Shown in pieces: positions 36,701-47,982 of a stretch of 64,000 bases of DNA. The stretch is taken from NCBI RefSeq assembly GCF_033958435.1, contig NC_134137.1, forward strand, positions 174,171,501 through 174,235,500. Reading direction: 5' to 3'. The notes beneath the pieces were generated by a model. The model was given only the letters and a program-made list of their open reading frames with translations, was not told the origin of the DNA and did not search any database. Positions within the stretch are counted from its first letter, which is position 1. Every line of letters starts with the position of its first letter. The translations under genes were made by a program, and so were the position numbers. This DNA is from Carettochelys insculpta (Eukaryota; Chordata; Testudines; Carettochelyidae).

Positions 36701-39037
36701 GATGACCCATGTGGAGTGTCAATATAGTTCCCCATAAACATTGAAAAAAGTAAGTTTTAAATAAACAATGTTACACCCAAAAGCGGATTAAAGAACGTTA
36801 AGCGTGCAGACTCAAGAATTCAGAAGTTAGAAATGTCATTCATAAGCAACCGTGCAACCTTGATTCAGCTCCCTTGTTTGTGTGCATTAAGATATTGTTC
36901 TGAATTATATGATTACTTCCTATTTTTTCCACAGGACACCTGCCTCATTCTGTGCAGAGGAAGGATTGTGCTGTAGGAACATATTAGGCTTGTGTAATGA
37001 AATAGTCTAGTATCTTCTGGACCCCTGCCTCACGTGTAGAAGTTAGAAGGTATATAATGAATGAGGCAGGAGGCCAACAGGAGTATAAAATGCTATAAAA
37101 CTTAAAGTACTCAGAAAAATCAGGCTCAGGGCTTCTCAAATGCAACACTCAAAATTAGTTTACATTTTTGACATTATTGGCTTCGATCTTTTGTGCCTCA
37201 ATGAAAACACCTGAGCATGAAATGGGAATAATAATGCCACTTTATTAGAGTATTGTGAAGATAAATTTATTCCTGTTGACAAAGAACTGAGATATAACAA
37301 GAGCACCACAGAAAAGCCCACAAGGAAGCAAATAACTCCATACTGAGTTCAGGGTTTGGCTAGCGTATGGTAGGTAATACGTGGGACCACAAACTGAATG
37401 CTGAGAATTAAAAGACATTGAATAGCTGCCCACTCAGTGACCATTGGGCATTTTGTGCAAAGAAGAATGAAAGGAGTCCTGTGGAAAAATAACTTGCAAT
37501 TCCAGATGTATCGGCACATGCAAAGAGGCCGACATAAGCTTGCATGGAAAACCAGCAAGTGCTCCAGTGTATGAATTCATTCACCACTGAAGTGGTGCAA
37601 CCATATCTCCAGTGAAACATGGCGGTTCCTTAACAGTGCCCAGCAACACTACAAAAAGTTCAGGACAGAAAGCCAAGAATTCTTTATTCACTTAAAACAG
37701 CAGGAGGAATTTATGGAGGCATGTTGCCATTGGAACCCTGGATGTTTGTACAATGCCTTACAGTGCAGGTCAGTTATTATAAAACCTGCTATTTTCCCAG
37801 TTCTGTGGGAATTGTTCAACTAATGCTGTGCTAATACACAAAGTGCATAAATAACATCATTGTAGATCTTCCTAGGATATCTAATCAGTTTGCCTTTTCT
37901 CTCTTATACTTCATTCTCACCTGGACCTCTCCTATTCTTCTTCTTAGCACTAATGCCCCTCCCTCTGTGCATTCCTTAATTAATTTGAAATGCTCCATGG
38001 CAGGAAATGGAATCAACATTTTTCATAAATGTAGTTTAAAATTGTTTCTCAAAACCTCTTTCCATGCTACAAACAAGAACAGAGAGAACTCTTCATACTG
38101 CATTTATTTGTGGTCTTTATCATGAACCCCATCCTACTCTCATTCTTCCCACATAACTCTTGCTGGCTCCGCCCATTAACCCAATACTTCCATTTTATCT
38201 ATGCCTTAAATCTACCTTTGACCCAGTCCCACTGCAGTTGAGTTATTTGGCTGCTTCTGTCTCCCAGAGCACCTCCTGTACATTGGTACTGACTACTGTT
38301 TTAGAGAGGGACCGTGCTCATTTTACTTCTCTGTAACTTTGGCTCTCGATGGTCATTGCTGCTTTTTGAAGTTTGTGCAGATACACCCCATTTGTATCTC
38401 TTGGATTCTGGGAGCCATGAGAGGTCTCACACAGAGAGGTCTCAAACATAACTTATCATAGTCCTAAGAATGCACTCAATGAGGCAGGGGTCCAGTAGAA
38501 AAGGTAATATATGATCATGTGGTTAGTAACTGACTCATGGCACATAGCACACACATGCCAAAGGGGCACATGGCATTTGCTCTTGAGACCATTTTACCTT
38601 GTTTAACTTTTCCATGGTAGACATCCACAAAAGAAGGCTTGTTTTGAGTAAATCCAAAAGTTTCTCCTCTGTACTCTTTCTTTGTGACTCATCAGCTTCT
38701 TTTGCTCATTTTGTTTTCCTTCACCTCCTCGGTACCTAGGCTTTTGCCATTCATTTTTTTCCATTTTCATCTGGCTCGTCTGGATGATTATTCAAGGAGT
38801 CATGAGAGGATGTTCCTTTTTCCTTTCTCTGTGAATGTTCCTCAGGCTTTGTTCTTGGGCTCTATTTTATTTTCATATTTGCCCTTTTGGGTTTGAGTAT
38901 GTTTTAACTCTTTTGCTCCTGGCCTATAATATTTGTGTGCTGATGACACCCAGGGGTGTATCTCCTTTGTTATCATAAATAATTCTGTTTGTACCTTCAT
39001 TAGTTCCTTTTCTGTATGAAAGTCAACTATTTTAAAG
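36701..39037. other. no feature recognised
   Basis: No supported gene or nameable repeat. Plus-strand frames at 38684-38896 are T-rich and without domains. Confidence 0.35.
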
Positions 39038-39039
39038 TA

Positions 39040-39847
39040 CTGTAAAATTCCTTTAATCGGGCACGTCCAAGACCGGACAGGTGCTGGACTACCAAATTTT
39101 CCGAAGTATTGGATGTCACCACCCCCATGTGTTCCCAGCTTCTTCACCACCCTTGTGCTCCTCCCGCTTCTTAGGGTGACCAACCGTCCCATATTGGGCA
39201 GGACGGTCCCGTATTTGGGACGCCAAATACTTATTTGGGCTTTCCTACTTATTTTTAAAAAGGGACGAATTGTCCCATATTTAGGCCTTTGGGGGCTGGG
39301 GGGTGAGGGCGGGAGCGCACACAGCTGCTGCTTCCCCGGGCCTCGGGGCCAGGGGCGCCTGTGGCTACCGGTTTCCTAGGACTCCAGGTGGGGAGTGCCT
39401 GCGGCTGCCACTTTCCTGGGGCGCTGGGGCTGGAAGCGCCTGTGGCTGCTGCTTCCCTGGGCTCCAGGCTGGGATCGCATGTGGCTGCCGCTTTCCCAGG
39501 GCTTGTGGGGTGGGGAGCGCCCATTGCTGCTGCTTCCCCGGGACGTGGGTCTGGAAGCACTTGTGGCTGCCACTTTCCTGGGGCTCGGGACACCCACTGC
39601 TGCCACCTCCAGACCCTCTGCTGCTCTAACCCACTTTAGGCTTAACCCCTCTGCCCCTCCCACAGCCCCCACCCACCACCATTGCCCCTGATTTATGTGA
39701 ATTTGAGGCACGTGTATCTCGGGGGACTTCTGTGTGCTGAACCATCAAATTTTGCCAGATCATCTCCATAAATGGGACTATTTTTGCAAGATGCTGGGCC
39801 ATCATGATTTCCGCACCATCAGAGGCTGGATTAAAGGAATATTACTG
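39040..39847. mobile_element. Tigger-like element carrying minisatellite
   Basis: Termini CTGTAAAATTCCTTTAATC and, in reverse complement, CAGTAATATTCCTTTAATC, flanked by TA (39038-39039, 39848-39849). Inside lies 'gggtgaccaaccgtcccat' (39174), an end of another dispersed repeat, and then a tandem array at about 39300-39600 of about 60-bp units (GCCTGTGGCTGCCGCTTTCC...GGGGCT). The array resembles the one at 34080-34300. Confidence 0.7.
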
Positions 39848-39849
39848 TA

Positions 39850-40389
39850 ATAATTACAAAAGCTGCAATCCTTTTTTTCCTTTTCAGTTCTCTTGAGAGT
39901 GGTACCTGAAATTATTTTCCATCAAAACTCTTTCCTTCAGTTCTACCAGTTGCCATCTTTCATGCATTTCTTTTGTGTTTCAACACTTACAGCATTGTCC
40001 ATACCCATATCTTTTCCCCATTTCTCTAGTAGCTCTCTTCAGTCTGTTCAAACCATGCAGTACGACTATGATCTGTTACTTATGCCTTCCAGCTGTTCTG
40101 TCCCCAGAGCCCCCGTCTTCCTTTCATTCTATCCTCACCTTATCTGTATTCCCACTGCTGAAACAACTTTTCCTTCTTCTTCAGTCCCTAGCCACCTGCC
40201 TGTTTTCTTTACTCAGATTCTTAGTTTTATTGCAATTTCTTCATCCCTTGCTGTTTCTAACATTAAAATTTCTCCTCTGGCTCCTTCTCTTTACAGATAT
40301 TTCCTATCCCCTTTCACTTTTCATTTCTTTCTTCAGTCTGAGTTTCATCTCAAAGGTTTTCTATGTTCTACAACCTAAACCTACCACAC
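39850..40389. other. T/C-rich stretch, no gene
   Basis: Strong T and C bias leaves overlapping plus-strand frames of 161 and 139 codons open (39893-40394). Both are Ser/Phe/Leu-rich without a domain, and I take them as compositional. Confidence 0.4.
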
Positions 40390-40392
40390 TGT

Positions 40393-41074
40393 AGTCGTGT
40401 CTACACGTGCATGCTATTTCGAAGTAGTGGTGCCAACTTCAAAATAGCGCCCGTCACGGCTACATGTGTTGGGCGCTATTTCGAAGTTGAAATCAATGTT
40501 AGGCGGCGAGACGTCGAAGTCGCTAACCCCATGAGGGGATGGGAATAGCGCCCTACTTCGACGTTCAACGTTGAAGTAGGGAACGTGTAGACGATCCGCG
40601 TCCCGCAACATCGAAATAGCGGGGTCCTCCATGGCGGCCATCAGCTGGGGGGTTGAGAGACGCTCTCTCTCCAGCCCTTGCGGGGCTCTATGGTCACCGT
40701 GTGCAGCAGCCCTTAGCCCAGGGCTTCTGGCTGCTGCTGCTGCAGCTGGGGATCCATGCTGCATGCACAGGGTCTGCAACTAGTTGTCGGCTCTGTGTAT
40801 CTTGCGCTGTTTAGTGAAAGTGTGTCTGGGAGGGGCCCTTTAAGGGAGCGACTTGCTGTTGAGTCCGCCCTGTGACCCTGTCTGCAGCTGTGCCTGGCAC
40901 CCTTATTTCGATGTGTGCTACTTTGGCGTGTAGACGTTCCCTCGCAGGGCCTATTTCAATGTGGTGCTGCGCAACGCCGAAGTTGAACGTCGACGTTGCC
41001 AGCCCTGGAGGACATGTAGACGTTATTCATCGAAATAGGCTACTTCGATGTAGGGTTCACGTGTAGACGCAGCC
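40393..41074 (-). mobile_element. MITE family A, copy 4
   Basis: A complete 682-bp copy in minus orientation. Flanks TGT/TGT (40390-40392, 41075-41077). It carries the full set of TTCGAAGT end modules and the CAG-rich core. The internal frame on the minus strand (to 40414) is open. It served as the reference for recognising the split host copy at 9272-10670. Confidence 0.8.
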
Positions 41075-41094
41075 TGTGTGTGATGCATCAACAT

Positions 41095-41406
41095 TCACCG
41101 TCAGGGTGAATGAGTCTTCACTCAGGGGAAGATCGATGCTGCTACGGTAGATCTTCTGGAGTTCAATTTAGTGTGTCTGGTGGGGACGCACTAAAATTGA
41201 ACTCAGAGGGTGTCCCCCTCAGTGCCAGTACTCCGGCTCCTCACGTGGAATAAGGGATGCAATGGGAGAATTTGCTCCCGTTAACCTCTCACAGTGGAAA
41301 TGGCACAGAAGCTCGAATTAAGGTAGGTCACCTCAAGTTACACAGTTAACGTAGCTGGACTTGTGTATCTTAATTTGACCTTCCCCTTTAATGCAGACTA
41401 GGCCTA
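41095..41406. mobile_element. MITE family E, copy 2
   Basis: Shares 'gtagatcttctggagttc', 'gagggtgtccccctcagtg' and the right end 'gaccttcccctttaatgcag' followed by ACTAGGCC with the copy at 56480-56777. The left terminus is missing; it abuts the family A copy. Confidence 0.6.
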
Positions 41407-42850
41407 ATTAGCGTCCTTGGGCCTCAGTACTGCACTTGCATTGGGATCTAGCAGTTGCTGACTTTGTCTGCCTGCCATCTGTTTATTGTTTTTCATGATT
41501 TCCTTTATAACTGTTCTCCATCTCCATGGAGTTAAGTGTGATGCAGTAAAACCTGTACTGGGATGTGCTGGCCTTTTAAGGGTAGAGATGCAGTTCTATC
41601 CTATTCCTATTTCAGCCCAGAACACAGACGTTTGGGAAAGGGCGGGTGGGGGCGTAATTCCCAAAGGAATATGGCAGTTACACTTCACAGCACAAAATGT
41701 TAAAGAAGAGACAGAGAGGTGGAGTGTTGCTAATTCTCAAGACTTTATCTGATGTCTTACAATATTTTGGTGTCCTCTTTGAAACCGTGGCTCCTCAGGT
41801 GTGGATAGGTATGGATCTCAGCTTTCATTTTTGGGGGCGGGAACAGTTTCCACTCTTACGATTGTGGATTAATCCTTGAAAATGTGACCTGAGTGCACCT
41901 GAAAGACTCAGAAACTAGAGGGCAACAAAAGACCCCAAGAATGTACAAAAAATCATTATTTTTAATTCAACCTCACGGTTGTTTAACATTTGGGGTTAAC
42001 AAAACTGACTATGGATACCTCTATTTCCCAAAACTGGGGAGGTAGAAAAGAGATCAGGATTTCTACCAGGTCTGCCCTGTGGGAAACTTCTGAATGATCT
42101 CGGGTTTGATATCACTGTCTGTCCAATAAGTGTCTGCCTAGACTGCATCTGTGAGTGAGCCTCCCAGGCCGCATCCGCAGACTCCCAGTGGTGGGGCTTA
42201 TGCTAGCAAATTAAAAGTAACAATGCAGAGGGTGCTTTGATGGTGCAGCTTACACCGCCCCCAGGATTCATAGCCCTAGGCATAATAGCTATAGAGCTAT
42301 TTTCAGAGGGCCATTGTGCGTTCTGCTAGCAAAAGTCTGTAGACCCAGGATGGGAGGCTTGCCCCCAGATGCAGAGGAAAAGCCATGCGTATCAATGGCT
42401 GCAGCTGTTGCAAATGTCACGTAGCAAGCCAGATAGCTGGAGAAGGGAAACTTACATGGGAACTATGTGCAATTGCTTGTGGGGTCAGGGCATTACAGAA
42501 GGATTGAAGATCTCATAAAATAGCATTAGCTGTTACTAATTCATATGGGGGATAGACTGTGCCTTTAGATTGTGCCTTGAGCCAGGTATATTGAATGAGC
42601 TCCATCACCCCACAAATAGTTTGGTGAGATGTTATTCCCTAGAGACAGCTCAGTGAGGTACAGTTCTGTCCCTGCTCCCCGCTTGTCCTGAGGGAAGATG
42701 AATGTGCATGGAACTGCTGCCTTTTACTAGCAGCAAATTACCACCCCTATTCTAGGGGAACTGTGCTATCTGGTATGGTGGGAAGGTATGTGGAAATAAT
42801 GCTCCACTCTGAGTAGGCAAGCGTTATGTATATATCACCCACTTCCACGC
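41407..42850. other. no feature recognised
   Basis: No supported gene or nameable repeat in these 1.4 kb. Confidence 0.35.
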
Positions 42851-42987
42851 TTTGCCAGGACCAAAGGTCTATTCTTCCTCGGCCTGGCCGCGTTTAAAGA
42901 CGCAGGACCCAGAAACCCCGTGGCAGGAAGCTGAGAGCCTCCTGCTTCGTGCCCTCATGACCAGTCCCTCTACCCAAGACAACTGCC

Positions 42988-43290
42988 ATGGCCACCAGCC
43001 AGCCCTCACATGAGCCCCAGGGGTCCCCCCAGAGCCCTCATAGGGCTTGCAAGACCCCACCCAGATGCCAAAAATACAGGCCCCCTCCTGGATGGAGCCA
43101 GGGCTCCAGGACCTCCTCGGCCTGTAGTGGGATGAGGAGGTCTTCAGGGAGATGGCTAGGAAGTGGTGGAATGTGGCCGCCTTCTCCCATCTTGCTGTTG
43201 GCCTGGCCACCCGGGGACACCCTGCCTGCACACAGGACCAAGTGCTGTCAAAAGTAAAGGAGCTCCAGCAGAGGTGTGGGAGGGGGGTGT
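42988..43290 (+). pseudogene. Harbinger-type SANT/Myb-like protein remnant (second element)
   Basis: It starts MATSQPSHEPQGSPQSPHRA, a Ser/Pro-rich N-terminus. After a frame change near 43070-43090 it continues with a SANT/trihelix-type helix pattern: W-x-x-P-G-L-Q-D-L-L-G-L, then REMARKWWNVAAFSHLA, then GHPACTQDQVLSKVKELQQR. In PIF/Harbinger elements this second protein binds DNA and helps the transposase. One frameshift and one in-frame stop (TAG near 43125) break it, and it ends at about residue 95 without the acidic and coiled-coil parts. It is a separate remnant from the gene at 46620-49000, which has a different SANT sequence and the opposite strand. Confidence 0.65.
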
Positions 43291-43529
43291 TCCGGGGCTG
43301 ACTTCCCTAGGGCTCACTCTTTCTGCCCTTGGCCCTGCCCCTGCATAAGTCACAGCAGTTGTAGAATTGCTGTGGTTTACACTCAATTTCTCATACCCCT
43401 ACATAGGCCAAGAAGTAGAAAATAGCTAGAGGGTATTGAACAAAGGGTTCCATCCCTATGGAAATTTTATATAAGGAAAGGGAAGTAAACAATTACTATT
43501 TTCAGTTGGCTTCATAGGCTGTCTCCTGC

Positions 43530-44206
43530 CTCAAGAGGATATGTGAAAACACCTGGAAACGAGAGGTTTGAAATGACAGGGCAGAGAAGAACTGTTGACC
43601 CCAGGTCACAAAAGACATTTCTGGCCTGAGAAGGAATTTACCTGAAATACAGATAAGGATGAGAAATTATGATTTATAACACGTTCTTTTAATGTACCAG
43701 GTTTAGCTGGCATGCTTCCTTTTATTTTTCATAAGTAACTTACTTTGATCTGCCTGCTATCACTTACAACCACTTATATCCTACTTTTTGTATGTAATAA
43801 AATTACTTTTTTCCTCTGTAAATGACCTGCGAGTGAGTGGAGGGGTCAACAGCTGTGCATATCTCTCATTGATAAAGGGGGAAAACTTCTTCTGAGCTTG
43901 CTTTTTATAAAACCTCTATGCAGAGCAAGATGGATTTATCTGTGGTTCTGGTCTCACCCGGGCTTTGCACCTGGGTACTTTGTCCTTTCGGCTGAGCTTT
44001 CCCAGAGCTCAGTGTACCTCCGTGTCTGTGTTGCTCTGCTGTGGGCAGTGACCCCCAACTTTGTGCCATCACTGGGGGAGACCAGAGCTTCTGGCCCAGC
44101 AGGACAGGGTTATGGGTCACCCCAGAGGGCAGGTAGGTGTGTTCAGTGGTATTTTCAGCACATCATGACAGTCTCGGGGGATCTCTGTGACTGAACTGAT
44201 TACACT
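43530..44206 (+). repeat. LTR-like dispersed repeat
   Basis: It contains a polyadenylation-type 'gtaataaaattacttttt' (43795), then 'caacagctgtgcatatctctc' (43848), and ends '...ctctgtgactgaactgattaca' at 44206. I associate this order with long terminal repeats of reptilian retroelements. The 5' boundary, target duplication and an internal region are not visible. Confidence 0.35.
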
Positions 44207-45081
44207 CAGCACCCATGAGCCATAATGGTCCCTGCCCCTCTGTACCCGTGTTTCACATTACAGGTTTGCTCATCATATACACCAAAGCTCCAAAAAAGAG
44301 TTTGAGTGCTGGCCCCATCCCTTCCACCCAAGCCCTTGACCCTGCATGCCAGAGCCCCAGTTCTCCTCCCTCCCAGTAAAAGGAAAAGCTCTGAGTTCTC
44401 ACCTGCTCCCCCTTACCTGTCTGAAGGAGACCTGGTCTGTCTACCCCTGTCACATCACGCCAAGCTGCTCTTGCTGGCCCACCAGCAACCTCCCCCTTCC
44501 TAGCACCAGACTGCGTCTCCACTCCTCTGACCCCTAAGGGCTGTGATGGCCCCAGTGCCTGGCTGAGCTGATACCCTCTCCACCCCAAGTGCATAGGTGG
44601 CCCCCGTGCTGCCAGAGTTGGGCTGGCCCCAGCACCAGGCTAAACTGGCAGCCCCCTTGAGCACTATCCCCAGCTGGCAGCCTCTCCAAGCACAAGCTCC
44701 TCCTGCCCCGAAGGCCCTCCCCTCCCACTGAGCTGCTGGATCCAGCAGCTCTCAGCCAAACCTCCTATAAAGCTTCTTGAAATTCGACCCACCTTTTTTC
44801 TGCATCGAATCTCTGCGTCCCCGTTGCCCTGTGCAAGATCGACAGAAGGAGCAGTCTACTGTGGGTACCTATCCCACAGTGCCTCAGCCCCGTTTGCTTG
44901 TGGGTGTTTCTTGTTTGAATCCCAGGATTCCAAGCTCTGTCCCAGAATTCACTGTATCAGTGACCACGTGAAAAACGAACTGAGATCGCACCATTTCCTG
45001 CTGCAGCGTTCCAGGGCAAGCATGGATCCCCAAATGCTCTAAATTGTAGCACAGGTCATTTCACCAACCACACTGGCTGTC

Positions 45082-46289
45082 GTGCAATTTTTCCTTCAAT
45101 TAAAAAGCTCAGTGACAGTTAGCTACCATAATGGTGCTGCTGCTGCTGTGGATGGTTTGGAAGAGCAAATCTCCCAACTGCGGTTTAAGAACTCACAGCC
45201 CCTGGCTGCCATGAATTCTTTGCTGACAGTGGAGCGGCAGTTTTGGACGTGTGAGACCAGCACACACTGGTGGGACCACATTGTTTTGGAGTCCTGGGAG
45301 GACCAGCAGTGGATGCAGAACTTTCACATGCGCAAGTCCACTTTTATGGAACTTTGTGATGTGCTGGCACCCGCCCTGAAGCACAGCAACACCAAAATGA
45401 GGCCAGCTTTAATGGTTCAGAAGCGAGTGACAAATACACTGTGGAAGTTTGCTATGACTGACAGTTACCAGTCAGTGGCAAATCAGTGCGGGGGGGTAGA
45501 TGTATAGTGGGGTCCATGGTGATGGAGGTGGTCCATGCAATCTGTTGGTGTTTCCTCAGGAAGACTGTGATCCTGGGAGATGTACAGGCCATAGTGGATG
45601 GCTTTGCTGCCCTGGGCTTTCCTAACTGTGGTGGGACAATAGATGGCATGCACATCCCCATCATGGCTCTGGCCCACCTGGCCTTGGAGTATATAAACTG
45701 AAAAGTGTCCGTCTCAATGGTGGTGCAGGGGTTGGTAGATCACAAAGGTTGTTTCACCAACATCCACGTTGGCTGGTCAGGGACAGTTCACAACGTGCAC
45801 ATATTCTGAAATTATGGACTGTACCGAAAGCTCCTAGATGGGACTTTTTTCCTTGATTGGAAAATTAAGATTGGCGATGTGGACATGCCCATTGTTATAT
45901 GGGGAGACCCTGCTTACCCTCTGCTTCCCTGCTTTATGGAACCCTACACAGGAGCCCTGGACCTCAGCAAGGAAAACTTCAATCACAGACTCAGCAGGTA
46001 CAGAATGGTGGTGAAATGCGCCTTTGGATGTTTAAAAGCGAGATTCAGATGTTTATTGACACATTTGGACCATTCTGAAGATAATGTCCCCACTGTGATT
46101 ACAGCGTATGCTATTTTGCACAACATATGTGAATCCAGCCGTGAGATTTTCCTGTCAATCTGGAATTCCAAAGCTGAGGCTATAGGGAGGGCTTACTCGC
46201 AGCTGCCTACACAACCATCTATCCATAGCCATGCTGGGACAGCAGCAATAAGGGATGCTTTAAAAAATAGATTCATGAATAATCTGTAA
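45082..46289 (+). pseudogene. Harbinger DDE transposase pseudogene (HARBI1-like)
   Basis: About 400 codons, the usual length for PIF/Harbinger transposases. The N-terminal part (45082-45507) has the helical DNA-binding region with KRVTNTLWKFAM and SYQSVANQ. A frame change at a G-run (45488-45495) leads to GGTIDGMHIPI, which holds the first catalytic Asp. Two in-frame stops (45699-45701 and near 45807) interrupt the segment leading to GTVHNVHIF, where the second catalytic Asp is replaced by Asn. The last block (45879-46289) has GDPAYPLLPCFM and KCAFGCLKARFRC, where the family's catalytic Glu is replaced by Lys. Polyadenylation signals follow at 46327 and 46347. It would nick and join transposon ends if intact; as read it is inactive in several independent ways. 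Confidence 0.88.
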
Positions 46290-46326
46290 AACCCATGCTA
46301 TCCATGTTTTTCTGTGACATAATGCC

Positions 46327-46352
46327 AATAAATCATACTGTGTCTTAATAAA
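46327..46352 (+). terminator. polyadenylation signals of the Harbinger transposase
   Basis: Two AATAAA hexamers (46327-46332, 46347-46352) lie 38-63 bp after the transposase stop codon, where the 3' end of its transcript is expected. Confidence 0.6.
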
Positions 46353-46619
46353 TGAACACTTTTACTGGTTGGAGGGGGTTAACTTTCAGTAAGTAGAATG
46401 CATGTGGCAGGCAGCTGTGCCTTCAGCCATGCCCCACCCTCTCCAACCCTCCCAGTTCCCTCAGCCACACATCTGCTGCAGACCAGGGAGTATTAGTGGG
46501 CAGCTGTGCCTTCAACCCTCCCCCACCCACCCACTTTGATTTGTGTTTTCCCCCCACTCCTGCATGCCAAGAAATCACACCAAACTCAAGGAATGATTTT
46601 ATTTTGGGGGGGAGGAGAG

Positions 46620-47110
46620 GTTTAAGTTGCAGGGAAAAGAAGCCTTCTCAAGGGTGATTGAATAGCCTTTTGCAGTGGCCCTGGGGACTGGAGCAGCAGG
46701 CTATCCTGTCCCTCTGTCCCTGTGTGTGGGGACCACAATGATGGTGGGTGAACTTTCCTCAGGGGATTCCAGCCAGCAGGAGACTCCAGCTGGTGCTGCT
46801 CCACTGCTGGGTTGGGAGTCGCTCTGCAGCTGAAGCAGGGAGTGCAGGACCTCCGTTTGCTCTGTAATGGCCATTACGAGCTTTGAGTCCATGTTACTCT
46901 GCGTCGCCACTTGCTGCTGCTGCAGATCAAGCATTCTCTAGTTAAACTCTGCTTGACTCTCATGCATCTCAGCTATACTATGACACCACTGAGCAGTGTC
47001 CTTTGTCAGCTTGGTGTGCTCTGCCTCAGTGTTTTCCACATGCTGAAGGATAAGATCTTGTTTGCTTTTCTTTCGTCTTTGGTTCTTCTCTGCTATGCTA
47101 GGCATTGGCT
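46620..47110 (-). pseudogene. Harbinger SANT/Myb-like gene, exon 2 (coiled-coil C-terminus)
   Basis: On the minus strand a pyrimidine tract and CAG acceptor (TTTACCTTCATTTTCCAG, 47111-47128) precede a frame with a Lys/Arg-rich start (EKNQRRKKSKQD) and then a Gln-rich amphipathic stretch (LDLQQQQVATQSN, VLHSLLQLQSDSQP). This is the typical coiled-coil tail of the Harbinger DNA-binding partner. Stops near 46938 and 46701 break it. It pairs with exon 1 at 48397-49000 across an intron of 1286 bp. The phases of the two exons are one base off as they stand, consistent with a small indel in this decayed copy. Confidence 0.65.
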
Positions 47111-47584
47111 CTGGAAAATGAAGGTAAATATTAAGATACAATTAACACAATGTGCTTTGAAGTGCAATGAATGGGTCTCTGTGTCTGATATCAGTGAAAC
47201 TTTACTTTTGAAGGACACTCATGGGTTATTAAGGATAGGCTAGTACGTGTGCTTTTCACAATACATCATTTCCCATCACTTATTGAGTACATTGCTTTGT
47301 GGACATGGTAAGCTACAAGCAACTGTTTGCTTTTCAGGGGAAGGGTAGGGCTGCAAAGAAGGGGAAGCCGCCAGGTGTTGTGGCTCAGTGTTCTGGGGGT
47401 GTCCTGTGGTAGTGGAAAAAAAATTTTTGGCCGGTCCTGGAGCAATCCTCCCCAGTAATCAAGGTGCGTGTAGGGGATGGTGGGTTTGATTAAAGCCGCA
47501 TGGACAGCTGCTTGGGTGATTTGATATACAATAAAAGTAATGTAAAGATAAAAAGAATAAATAATTCAAAGAAAGGTTGGATGC

Positions 47585-47890
47585 AAAGGGACATGGGAGG
47601 GGAAAAGTACAGCAGAGGAATCCCCCATTGGACACGAGGAATTCCTGAACACTGAAAACAAATGCTGCTTGGAAAGGGACACGGGAGAGGAAATGCCCAG
47701 CAGGGCACGGCAGCCGCTTGGTGCTGGGGAGTCCAGAAAAGTCAAAAGATGCTGGGGGGGAAGGGACATGGGAGGGGAAGTGCACAGCAGAGCCTGGCAG
47801 CCGCGGGGCATCACGGAGTCCTGAAATGAAAGGAAATGCTGGTTGGAAAGGGACATAGTGAGGGGGAGAAGCCATGCTGAGCCTGAAAAC
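47585..47890. repeat. 88-bp minisatellite, 3.5 units
   Basis: Units start with AAAGGGACA at about 47585, 47673, 47761 and 47847, a period of 86-88 bp. Each continues with a GGGAGRGGAA block, 'cagcag' and an AATGCT(G)GG(T)TGG end. It lies inside the SANT-gene intron. Minus-strand frames of 138-146 codons here are products of the repeat. Confidence 0.8.
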
Positions 47891-47982
47891 TGCATTGTGG
47901 GGTGGGGAACAGAGTGCCCGCCAGCCACTGCAGACAAATGTAAAGGGGCAGGAAGCAAGTTAAAAAAAAAAAAAAGAGAGAG

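Noticed and set aside
39893..40394. Overlapping 161- and 139-codon plus-strand frames
   Set aside because: T/C-rich composition gives Ser/Phe/Leu-rich translations with no domain.
42988..43257. An 89-codon frame taken as a complete small gene
   Set aside because: Only its first ~30 residues fit the SANT-protein N-terminus; the remainder is out of frame with the SANT helices, so it is one part of a frameshifted pseudogene.
44253..44728. Several 60-113-codon frames on both strands
   Set aside because: C/G-rich sequence with no domain, splice signal or homology that I recognise.
45193..45677. Minus-strand frames opposite the transposase
   Set aside because: Shadows of the Harbinger transposase.
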